From the NCBI GenBank assembly GCA_036898135.1, contig JBAHVR010000288.1, forward strand, positions 341,501 through 405,500: a DNA stretch of 64,000 nt. Reading direction: 5' to 3'. This document shows, piece after piece, positions 56,250-64,000 of the stretch (its first letter is position 1; the number at the start of each line of letters is the position of its first letter). The stretch is from Oncomelania hupensis. Its lineage: Eukaryota > Mollusca > Gastropoda > Littorinimorpha > Pomatiopsidae. The position numbers and the translations under genes are program-made. The notes beneath the pieces were generated by a model, which ran no database searches, was not told the origin of the DNA, and saw only the letters and a list, made by a program, of their open reading frames with translations.

Positions 56250-56288
56250 TATAATTTTATCAAATCAATCAATCAATCAGACGTTAAT

Positions 56289-56600
56289 CTAAATAACGAA
56301 CGAACTTGTAGTCTTCACAAGATCTAGAGTCTCCTCTCTGAAAATCCTTACCGGGAAGAGAGGGGACTATAAACTGATTTTAAAAAAAAATTGTAGTCTT
56401 CAGGCGTTTTCCGTAGTCTTCAGTAGTTAAAAAGTGGTGTTTCACCCGTCCCCTATACGCTTATGTGTCCGGGGACGTTAATCTAAAAAAACTAAACTTG
56501 TAGTCTTCTTCTTATTACTTAATTTGCCCTCTCCTTGTCCCCTATACGCTTCTGTGTCCGGGGACGTTAATCCAAATAAAAAAAAAATGTAGTCTGCAGT
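56289..56600 (+). repeat. Cluster of LINE 3' ends and tails
   Basis: Three hairpins lie in tandem: 56328-56368 (a 12-bp stem AGTCTCCTCTCT/AGAGAGGGGACT with one T-G pair), 56448-56476 and 56537-56565 (both GTCCCC/GGGGAC). Each is followed by a TATAA or GTTAAT box, an A-rich tail and (T)TGTAGTCTTC or TGTAGTCTGC (56391, 56498, 56588). The first tail (56289-56313) is the continuation of the LINE interrupted at 48242. Confidence 0.8.
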
Positions 56601-58060
56601 GAAGGAACGGAAAACGAAGCTTAACGTCCTATTGCATCAGCGTTAAGGACGATCACCACGTCGCCACCCTGACAACAATGATCATCATCATCTTATCAAA
56701 GATGAGATCCTACGGATCTAAATTTTGTGTGTAGCTGCAAGGGAAGAGGATAAGGTAACATTGAAGGGGAAAGTCCTCCGGTGCGAAATGATTATATAGT
56801 TTAGTCTTAGACTTTGGCCGACGGCGCGGACAATAAAACAGGGTGATGGGTGATAGAATCGTGAAACCCCAAACTTTTTAAACAAATGAATAATTGTATA
56901 TTTTTATAGTTGATCTTTGTGTCGACCGTCTTTCGGATGGCAATGCCGCAAACCTGGTGGCGCGTTGGCGCCATGAAACGGTCTCGGACCGGGTATGGAA
57001 ATATCATTTTTAAATAAAAAAAAAAAAAGCTAATTTTAAATATATGGACGCTATATGTGTTCAATTTTCTTATTTTTTACATATAACCTATCTCAAAACT
57101 TTTAAATGTATTTTAGGATAGACATGCTTTTAACCTTGTCTTTTCTTCTGACAAATTTTATCCCTTTCTCTTTTTGGGATGGGGCCCGGCCACAACACCA
57201 CACGGCTCACAATTCCGTAACTTTTTAATCCACTACGCTCGGCGCTGCGCCGACTTTTTCCCTCTCTTTTCCTCTCTAGACGCCAGACCTGGTTTGGCAC
57301 TATTTTAAAGCTGGCCATTTTTGGCCAAACTTGATTGTCCTTAACATTTAATCATAGGACGTGAAGCTTCGCTTACTGGACACTGTAGTCTGCAGCAGCG
57401 CAGGGCAGTGGCTTCGCTCGTCAGCTGCGAACAAGCGCGGTGGTCCGACAGTCGTGGCAGGACTGTTTGCGGGGGTGGCAGTCCCGCGTTAGCGCTTCAG
57501 GAGGCGTTCAGACCGGCCGGGCGTGCTGTCCACTTCGTTGGATGACCTTCGCTGTTTCTTGCCATACTGAGGTCGAGAACGTTTTGGAGGTACGAAGACG
57601 GAGCGGCTAGCGCCTGACCGGAGATCCCGATACGATACTCCACACAAACTACAAACTTCATTTTCAACTTGGTAGAGCTCCTTCGACTGCGTGGCGGGAT
57701 GGCTGCGGCGAAAGCGCGCCTCGTCGTTGTCTACCGTCTCACTTTCCATGGCTGCTCTTCATTCTCTTACTACGACTAGGGCGACATTGGGACATCTGTG
57801 GAGGGTGGCGACCTCCGGGTTGCAGTTGCACGCAACGCCAGAATTTCCCTGTGCCTGCCTTCACTTCACTCTTGGCTTGACTTCGTGTCACACCACTTCG
57901 CTCCACTACGCTGCGATATCGGCGAATCTTCCACCTTGCGCACAACATTGTGCTACGACGTAAATGCTGCAGCGAATGACTATAAATTCGTCTTCAACAT
58001 CAATCTACGATTTCAACATCAACCTACGACTTCTTATATAATTGTGACTTCAACCATCAC
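56601..58060. other. LINE-derived or unclassified sequence
   Basis: AT-rich to about 57350, then GC-rich (57380-57950). CGAAGCTTAACGTCCTAT near 56617-56634 is inversely related to the loop of the hairpin at 58844-58903. A second TGTAGTCTGCAG occurs at about 57387. A minus-strand frame at 57489-57749 (86 codons, starting MESETVDNDEARF, with a CSLCG pair and a basic C-terminus) is in a likely ORF1 or 5' UTR context, but I cannot recognise it. Confidence 0.35.
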
Positions 58061-58089
58061 GTCTCCTATATGCGTCAGTGTCCGGGGAC
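58061..58089 (+). other. LINE 3'-terminal hairpin (copy 7)
   Basis: GTCTCC pairs with GGGGAC with one T-G wobble. GTTAACCTTATC, a (AATCG)-like tail and TTGTAGTCTGC follow (58116-58126). Confidence 0.7.
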
Positions 58090-58429
58090 GTTAACCTTAT
58101 CCAATCGAATCGAAATTGTAGTCTGCCTTAGGTCCATGTTGACCGAGCAAGCTTTGGGCTCCATGCGAGTCCTTATTCAGGACACATCTTGCTCAGTTTT
58201 GGGCACAAGTTCTACTGAACTTAGTCCTGCGGGACAGACGTCCACCGCTACTGTACATTCCGCATAGATATAGTTATTTTTTCCCACGACAAATCTATTT
58301 TTATCAATATGTTTTAAAATTTTTTATTTAAACTTGTACAAATTTGTCAGCCAATTTGGCCTTTTAACATTAAACCTATTACTAGTCGACTTTTAAATTT
58401 TTTTTTTTATAATTTAGACCCGATTCAGC

Positions 58430-58756
58430 ACTGGCAATAGCCTGGCAGACCTGGTCTGTCCTTATACAAAAATAAATAAGTTTCCTTTTATAACTTGATA
58501 AATACTTATACCATATTATTTACCTTAGCTTTCCTCCCCTCCTCGCTGGCCTTGCCGAACCTCCCCTCAACACCCTTTTTTCGCTTCCCTTTTCGTCTGC
58601 CTTATTTCAACCTGACGGCTTCCCTCCTGCCGGTTGTCGTAGCAGCCGTCGCTGCCACAGGCGCTCCATTTTCATTTTTACCCCTTCAGCAAGATTTCTT
58701 ATTTCAACGAACTACAAACATTTCCTTGTCCCCTATACGCTCATGTGTCCGGGGAC
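58430..58756 (+). mobile_element. LINE 3'-UTR fragment ending in the hairpin (copy 8)
   Basis: AGACCCGATTC.., CAATAGCCTGGC and CAGACCTGGTCTGTC (58415-58465) match the fragments at 47948 and 59146-59190. About 300 bases later GTCCCC..GGGGAC occurs (58728-58756), with a (TGAA)n tail. The stretch 58127-58429 shows no other feature. Confidence 0.7.
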
Positions 58757-58807
58757 GTTAATTTACTTAATGAATGAATGAATTGTAGACGTGTGTTCGT
58801 CTACAAG

Positions 58808-58843
58808 GTGTGATCATATTATTTTCCCCTTTACCAACAACTG
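58808..58843 (+). mobile_element. Fragment of the tRNA-derived SINE body
   Basis: GTGTGATCATATTATTTTCC through ACCAACAACTG matches the SINE at about 63014-63050 without a difference that I can see. It is directly preceded by a small hairpin GTAGACG..CGTCTAC (58785-58804). Confidence 0.7.
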
Positions 58844-58903
58844 CAGCTACAAGGAGGAACAACGAAATAGGACGTTAAGCTTCGTTGTTCCTCCTTGTAG
58901 CTG
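58844..58903. repeat. Perfect 23-bp inverted repeat
   Basis: Positions 58844-58866 and 58881-58903 are exact reverse complements around a 14-base loop ATAGGACGTTAAGC. From 58904 to 59140 there is AT-rich sequence without a gene. Confidence 0.9.
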
Positions 58904-59145
58904 ACAGTTAAAACTTTAGGATCTCTTGGCCTATCGGTTAGGAAGGAGTCCAACAACTCTAAGGCCGTAACCTAGGCCCCCCATTTTTGTTGGGGTTTTA
59001 AATTTCTTAAATTTTTGAAAGTTTTGTAACTCGATTTTATCTATAATTTAGCATGTATAACCTTTTGTAATAATTAAAGATCATTTAGATCTGCTCTCGA
59101 GCGATTCTTAAATTTTGTACATTACTTTTCACATTTTTATATTGT

Positions 59146-59469
59146 AGACCCGATTCTGACCTATCAATAGCCTGGCCAGACCTGGTCTGTCATTCATATA
59201 AAAATAAATTTTTCAATACAATATCCATTTTTCTCCGTTGGGGGGGGGGGGGGGGGATTCGTATTCTTGACCACCTGACTTTCCGGTTACCTTTTTATCT
59301 TCCCGCGGTCCTTGCCGGCCTTCTTCCCTTTTTGTTGAGCCATCTTTGGCATTTTTATATAGACAGCATTTTTGCTGGGTTTTATTGTCCCGAATGTTCA
59401 CATGGGGACGTAAAAATTCCTATATTCCCCCCCTTCCCAGTCCCCTATTCGCGCTTGTGACGCGGGACT
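59146..59469 (+). mobile_element. LINE 3'-UTR fragment ending in the hairpin (copy 9)
   Basis: Contains AGACCCGATTC, CAATAGCCTGGCC and CAGACCTGGTCTGTC (59177), a G16 run (59240-59256), and the hairpin AGTCCC..GGGACT (59439-59469) followed by TTAATTTACCC. Confidence 0.7.
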
Positions 59470-59489
59470 TTAATTTACCCACCTACCTT

Positions 59490-60187
59490 CCACAGGGTGA
59501 GCACTCGGCCGCCAGTCACCTATGTCCGGTCAGGAAGGAGCGTATGCTAGCCAACAGTCTGCGAGCGGTCACCTTTATGCCTCAGGCACAAGCTATTAGC
59601 TTGGCTAAGAATCAGATCCGTTCAGAAGCGACACGGTCATATGCTGCTGCGGGTTCTTCCGCGCGGCGGCCTGATGCGGCCTCCGGTGGCGCAGGGGGGG
59701 GGGGGGGGGTCCGCCTGGAGCTGGTGAACCGGTTCAAATTGGTAGTCCTGTTGACAGGCCGGGCGCGACTGCTGTGGTGCACGCACCGGGTGGCCGGGAC
59801 AGCGGGCCGTTGCCCTGTGTTGGCGGCCGAGATACAGTGGTAGAAAGGGTGGGGGATCCCTGGGTGGCCATCCGGGGTTTGGAGGGGACCATCGAGCGGC
59901 TTACACGGACCGTGACCGCATTGTCGGCAACCGTGGATGCCCTAACTAAGTGTCTGGAGGCTGCCTCCTCGGCTGAGGAGTCTGATGATACTCCTATGGA
60001 GGTACCGGCTAAGGTCACTAGGTGTGATCGGTCTATTCAGGCTTCGACGCCTGCGCCGGTCTTAAGAGAGAAGATTTTGGGAGTTTTGGCCCCGTTACAC
60101 GATGAACTAGGCCAAAATACAGTTAATTATCTGGAGAAGGCCTTAGTGAAATGTTTTCGTGAGCTAGCGTCGCAGGTTGTCTCTTAG
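59490..60187 (+). pseudogene. I-type LINE ORF1 C-terminal fragment, frameshifted
   Basis: Begins inside the third zinc knuckle (GEHSAASHLCPVRKERMLANSLRA..MPQAQAISLAKNQ), comparable to the ORF1 at 46.6 kb. A G15 run at 59694-59708 is associated with a change of frame. The C-terminal helix continues in another frame from about 59774 (WVAIRGLEGTIERLTRTVTALSATVDALTKCLE) to the stop at 60185-60187. The element is 5'-truncated. ORF2 does not follow, although TGGAATTGCGCCGGCTTG near 60284 resembles an ORF2 start. From 60188 to 60538 nothing else is recognised. Confidence 0.75.
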
Positions 60188-60538
60188 GATAAGCTTGCGT
60201 CCGCGGCCAGCGATACTGGCTGATCGTAGCTCACACTTGATTGTAATTTTAATCTGTTTTGATGGGTTTTTAGTCTTTTGGGGTGGAATTGCGCCGGCTT
60301 GCCGTGCGCCTGCCCTGTAATATAAGTGTTTTGTTGTTAGCGTTGTGTTAGGCCTATGTCTATAGCTTGTTTGGGTTGATTGTTATTTCTGATGTATATA
60401 GTTTTAAATTAGATTTATTATTGGTCTTATATATGTATGTTTTATTTTTTATCTTAACGTGTCTGTGGGTTGGATCGGCTGGTTTTTGCCGCTCTATGTT
60501 TATTATAATATAATTAATATACCTCCTCGCCTGGCGCA

Positions 60539-60567
60539 GGTGGGGTGGGGGTGGGGGGTGGGGTGGC
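60539..60567 (+). other. G-rich tract with quadruplex potential
   Basis: Five or more runs of 4-6 G separated by single T (GGTGGGGTGGGGGTGGGGGG..). The pattern fits a G-quadruplex. Confidence 0.7.
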
Positions 60568-60969
60568 TGCTCTACCGACCACGTGGCTTAGCCGTTTGAG
60601 GAGTAAAACCGTTACATCCGCAGGCATGTAGGCCTACCCATCTTTCAAACTCTGTTCTTGTCTTTTAGAAGTCAGGAAATCGGAAAAATACTAGGCCTAC
60701 ATCTTTCATGTAATCTTTGAATGAATAGCGTTCATCGCTATTGCCATGATACCATGGTTACCGGCATGTTTGTGTCGATGACGCAAAGGATTGTGGGAAT
60801 GGATCTATTTTTAACATGGGGCTTGACCTTGGCCCGCGGCCTTGAGCTCTAAACGCTACGCTATGGAGATGTACGAATTGCGTCCGTTGACTAAGATATG
60901 AATGAAAAAAATCCAAGGTAACAGAGCCATCGAGGTGCAGTTCAAGCTTTTGGAGCAGTATGTAGTGAG

Positions 60970-60973
<4 letters not shown>

Positions 60974-61049
<76 letters not shown>
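60974..61049. repeat. (GA)n microsatellite
   Basis: Thirty-eight GA units without visible interruption. Frames through it are not genes. Positions 60568-60973 hold no recognisable feature. Confidence 0.95.
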
Positions 61050-61053
<4 letters not shown>

Positions 61054-61280
61054 AGTAGTGTGTCATCGCTATTTCTGGAGAATAAGCGTTATGAATGAAT
61101 GGCTAATCTGCAGCGCGCGCATTCTAGCCTTGGCCTATCGCTGCACAGCGACATCACGTGACAATAAGAAGTTCCCACACAGGCACAGGCGTTACTGGCA
61201 GTAAAAGGACCTTGCACTTGACCCCAGGGTCAAGCGTTATGGGACCTCACAAGATCGAGCTGTAGGTAGCTCACTGTATA

Positions 61281-61445
61281 AAGTAGTGGCCACATGGATT
61301 ACGTTTTACAGCTTATACCCTGAGTTATGAGATTTTTTCCTGACTTAGGAGTTTATTGGCCACCTTTGACTTAACGTTTCACGGCTTATGCATTAGGTCG
61401 GAGATAGTGGCGCCATGTTTATCACGGCCCGGTTCTAATTTATAA
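61281..61445. repeat. Repeat unit related to 63344-63535
   Basis: AAGTAGTGGCCAC.., TTACGTTTTAC.GCTTAT, GTCGGAGRTAGTGGCGCC and ATGTTTATCACGG recur in the same order at 63344-63535, on the other side of the hAT element. Within each, ..GGCTTACGTTTTACGG..TTATG is itself partly repeated. Confidence 0.7.
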
Positions 61446-61927
61446 ACGTGTCGAGCTGTGTAATATCACTACAACAAGGCACTTGTTATAAATAAATAAA
61501 TGAACTTCACTAAGATCTACAGGGCCGGACCTGGGGAAAGTCGAAGGGGGGGTTACAGGTTCAGCGAAGGCGCGAAGCGCCGAGCCTTCTAGGGGGGTCC
61601 GGGGGCATGCCCCCCCCCCCCCCCCGGACAATTTTTGTTTTGAAGGATGCAAAATGGCGCAATCTGGTGCTATCTGAACCTTTAAAAAGCCATTTGTGTT
61701 GGTCTGGGACTTTGAGCTTTTTTAACAGTTGAACTGACAAACTCTGAGGTACAAAAATTATCCTCTGCACCTCACTTTAAAAAAAACAACAACAACACAC
61801 ACACACAAACATTTATTTATCAGCAGAGATGTTTTGTATACTATTATTATTCACTACTTTTTGTCGATCGCTAACGGTATAAAGCTTTACCTTGTAGTTT
61901 ATGAACATCACCGCCTTGCTTTCACTT

Positions 61928-62603
61928 TCAGTCTTGCTGCACTAGGTTCTCCGGCATTAGTACCATTTGTGAATTGTATCTTCTGGCAAAACAGTTCACT
62001 GCCTCTTTGAAGTCAATATCAACATCCCTGTGCACTTTCAGTAAAGCAAGTCGATTGAGCCTCTGTTGCCCCATTGTAGAGCGCAGGTAGTTTTTCAGGT
62101 TGCGCAACTGACTGTTTGAACGCTCACACTCGGCAGTAGTGACAGGCAGGGTGCAAAGGTTCTTTAGCATGATGAACAGGTTGGGATAAAAATCCCCGTC
62201 ACAATGTTTCAGTGCTTCTGATGCCGTGGATGGGATGATAGCTGTCGCATTCTCAGCAGCACTTCGCCATTTGCAAACCCACCGTTGGTATTCTGCATCA
62301 AGGGTAGCGTTGTCTGGTAGGTCAGACTCCCACAACATTGCCAGTGTCTTCACCCCTTCTGGAACCTGCATGAAACCATCCTGATTGTCTATTAAAGTGT
62401 TTGGCACCAGACAGAGACCATCAACTTGCTAGGTCAGCATTTTTGAACCTCGAGTCCAATTCGGTTGACAGGTGTTCCAAGAAAGGAATGGCAATGCTAA
62501 TCTTGAAATATTCTTCTGGAGTGGCCGCAGGTTGGTTGTCACGGAGAGTCTGTTGGGATGCTTGACGAGGAACAATAACATCAGTTGTCAAAGCATTTGC
62601 CAT
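61928..62603 (-). pseudogene. hAT transposase C-terminal part (P52rIPK/ZMYM1-like)
   Basis: The first piece (62603-62421) has EEYFKISIAIPFLEHLSTELDSRF, the end of the catalytic region. A frame change near 62430 precedes the second piece (62407-61928), which holds the hAT dimerisation domain: YPNLFIMLKNLCTLPVTTAECERSNSQL.., LRSTMGQQRLNRLALLKVH. The BED finger, DDE aspartates and most of the nuclease are missing. The ATG at 62603 is chance; the true protein began upstream in sequence now deleted. Inactive. Confidence 0.85.
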
Positions 62604-62932
62604 TTTGCTGACTTCACCAAACCAGGCAACGAATTATAGTTCATAATTATCAACTTAGCATCTTAATTAATATTTCTAAAAAGTCGTTTTTGGGGGATTA
62701 GGGCAGTATCAAGGTGAAGGTGCTGGAAGAGGCTTGCGGACAGAACAGGAAAATATGGCTGCATTTACTAATTTAGGCTTAGTGGTAGGGTTACTTGGTC
62801 GTTTCAACGGGAAAACGCTTTGGACGTTTCAACGGATCCCTTGAAATGGATTTCCGTTGAATTGTCTATAAATAACTATTTGTACCTTGGACCAAAAGTG
62901 AATAAAAACTGCAATGTTTTAAAAACAATTGA

Positions 62933-63136
62933 CGAGGGGCCGGGTAGCTCAGTTGGTAAGAGCGTCTTGCTAGTAACCGAAAGGTCGCTGGTTCGAATCC
63001 CGGATTGGTCAACGTGTGATCATATTATTTTCCCCTTTACCAACAACTGGCCCGCTGGTGTCAGTATAAATCGGTCCAGTAGTCACCTATATGCGAAAGT
63101 GTCGTGTGACTATAATCTACAAACAACAACAACAAC
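62933..63136 (+). mobile_element. tRNA-derived SINE with LINE-like 3' end
   Basis: The head resembles a tRNA, with A box TAGCTCAGTTGGTAAGAGC and B box GGTTCGAATCC; the anticodon-loop-like CTAGTAA hints at tRNA-Thr. The body includes CATATTATTTTCCCC, and the 3' end carries the hairpin AGTCAC..GTGACT (63081-63111), TATAATCTA and a (CAA)n tail. It is flanked by the 11-bp duplication AAAACAATTGA (62922-62932, 63137-63147). The length of 204 bp is normal for a SINE. It sits inside the hAT remnant, so it is younger. Confidence 0.92.
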
Positions 63137-63343
63137 AAAACAATTGATAAAAAATTAAACCTCTTTGCATAAAACAAAATTATTTTTTTTTTTTTTTTAG
63201 TTTGGAGGGGGGGTTCCGGAACCCAGGTAACCCCCCCCCCCCCCCTGGATCCGGCCCTGATCTACACATACATTCAGAACAGATAATCCAGAGAGAGAGA
63301 AAGAGAGAGGGCGCACAAGTTACTTCCCTTTGTTCTCCCGTTT

Positions 63344-63535
63344 AAGTAGTGGCCACAGTTGGCTTACGTTTTACGGGTTATGAGATTTTTCACTGACCAC
63401 ACCTTATCAGTTTAGTGGACACAACTGGCTTACGTTTAACGGCTTATGTATAGGGTCGGAGGTAGTGGCGCCCACTGAACTAAATAGATCAGTGAGTGGC
63501 GCCATGTTTATCACGGCTCGGTTCGAATTTATAAT
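63344..63535. repeat. Repeat unit related to 61281-61445
   Basis: Same ordered phrases as the left unit, with a short extra segment (CACTGAACTAAATAGATCAG). Beyond it, 63536-63823 holds two copies of TTTTTTGACTGACAAAG (about 63638 and 63710) and AGTTAGTTAGTCATT, but no gene. Confidence 0.7.
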
Positions 63536-63823
63536 TCTTATAATTTATTTTTTTAAAATGTATTTCAAATAATTTAATTTTGTATATTGTTTTTAGTTTT
63601 GATTTTTGAATAGGTGCATATATTATACATCAAATCTACTTTTTGACTGACAAAGCTGTACCCGAGAGGTAAATGTAAGCCCTTGACAAGTGTCGGATAT
63701 GCTATGCGTTTTTTGACTGACAAAGTTGTAGATGCAATTGTTAGTAATCTTCTTGCTTGCTAGTTAGTTAGTCATTGCTTATAGCACCCACACTGCAAAG
63801 AGTTAGTTATTCATTGCTTACAG

Positions 63824-64000
63824 GGTCCAGCGGACTGCAAAGAGCCGAATTAGGACCACAAAATCAAGACCACAACTTCGCTCAAAGAGGACTCGCCCCT
63901 GATCAGCATAAAAGATCTGCCGAAACAACCCTAGTGGTAACACTGAAGGCACTCCACCAGCCGGTCACTTTACAAAAAAACACCCCACGCAGGAGACGCT
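63824..64000 (-). mobile_element. ~0.7-kb retroposon, copy 4 (partial, diverged, minus)
   Basis: GTCCAGCGGACT.., ..GATC.GCATAAAAGATCTGC, CGAAACAACCCTAGTGG and CACTCCACC.GCC.GTCACTTTAC match the family in inverted order, with an internal insertion (about 63858-63890) and many substitutions. It runs off the window. Confidence 0.75.

Larger units (their letters stand above)
48243..56278 (+). mobile_element. I-type LINE, apparently full length and intact
   Basis: Contains 5' UTR, ORF1, overlapping ORF2, 3' UTR, terminal hairpin and an (AATC)n tail. GACGTTAATC at 48233-48242 and 56279-56288 is a likely 10-bp target duplication; the target was the 3' end of an older LINE. Both reading frames are open with all expected domains, so this may be a recently active copy. 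EN-RT-RNase H order in ORF2 and three zinc knuckles in ORF1 place it in the I superfamily; the exact clade (I, Nimb or a relative) is not settled. Confidence 0.88.
61521..63258 (-). mobile_element. hAT-like DNA transposon remnant
   Basis: The termini AGGGCCGGA.CTGGGG and its inverse (63243-63258) are inverted repeats typical of hAT. GATCTAC(A) directly flanks both ends (61514-61521 and 63259-63266), a 7-8-bp target duplication. Subterminal GGCGCGAAGCGCC and GGGGTCCGGGGGCATG motifs are common in hAT ends. Long C runs (61611-61626, 63228-63245) are present. It contains only the transposase C-terminus and a SINE insertion. Confidence 0.82.

Noticed and set aside
57489..57749. 86-codon minus-strand frame as a gene
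   Set aside because: Kept only as a note: no recognised family, and it lies in LINE-derived surroundings.
60758..61204. Frames across the GA array on both strands
   Set aside because: Ser-Leu or Arg-Glu repeats from (GA)n; no other support.
62937..63010. A functional tRNA gene
   Set aside because: The A and B boxes are good, but the acceptor ends do not pair and it continues into a SINE body with tail and target duplication.

Overview
This is an animal nuclear window made almost entirely of transposable elements. The gene structures (GT-AG introns with consistent phases, SAP, SWIM and THAP domains), tRNA-derived SINEs and the mix of Ty3/Gypsy, I-type, RTE and CR1/Rex-like LINEs, piggyBac, hAT and THAP/DDE elements suggest a lophotrochozoan, probably a mollusc. 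That assignment is inference. Nothing prokaryotic is present. Only two loci look like possible host genes: a SAP-SWIM gene at the left edge and an orphan C2H2 zinc-finger reading frame at 29.5-30.8 kb.

Layout. 0.3-2.0 kb: two exons of a SAP-SWIM gene whose intron holds two small inverted-repeat elements. 2.3-3.05 kb: first copy of a ~0.7-kb retroposon with 12-bp target duplications. 3.2-20.5 kb: a nested stack. A 2.56-kb unclassified repeat is split by a Ty3/Gypsy element with 1.2-kb LTRs and a 4-bp target duplication; its 3' LTR is itself split by a second ~0.7-kb retroposon and by a 5'-truncated I-type LINE. 20.5-25.3 kb: tandem repeats and a second, degenerate Gypsy element. 25.7-29.04 kb: a piggyBac-like element bounded by TTAA, split by a 1.26-kb solo LTR with a 5-bp duplication. 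30.9-33.45 kb: an uninterrupted copy of the 2.56-kb repeat. 34.9-36.9 kb: a ~290-bp tandem array with a third retroposon copy inside. 36.9-41.2 kb (minus): a four-exon THAP/DDE transposase pseudogene with an RTE fragment in one intron. 41.2-44.5 kb (minus): a CR1/L2/Rex1-like LINE. 44.5-45.0 kb: a dense array of short AT-rich palindromes. 45-60.2 kb: a train of I-type LINEs, including one apparently intact copy (48.2-56.3 kb) inserted in the 3' tail of an older relative. 61.5-63.3 kb: a hAT remnant carrying a tRNA-derived SINE. 63.8-64 kb: start of a fourth ~0.7-kb retroposon.

How the parts fit. Most insertions can be ordered because their target duplications are still readable. The main unifying signal is a 3'-terminal hairpin, usually GTCCCC/GGGGAC around a loop like TATAYGC....GTGTC, followed by TAAT and a simple tail. 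I see ten copies. It occurs at the 3' end of the intact LINE, of several fragments, and of the tRNA-derived SINE, with paired base changes that keep the stem. This suggests a shared recognition structure by which the SINE uses the LINE's reverse transcriptase.
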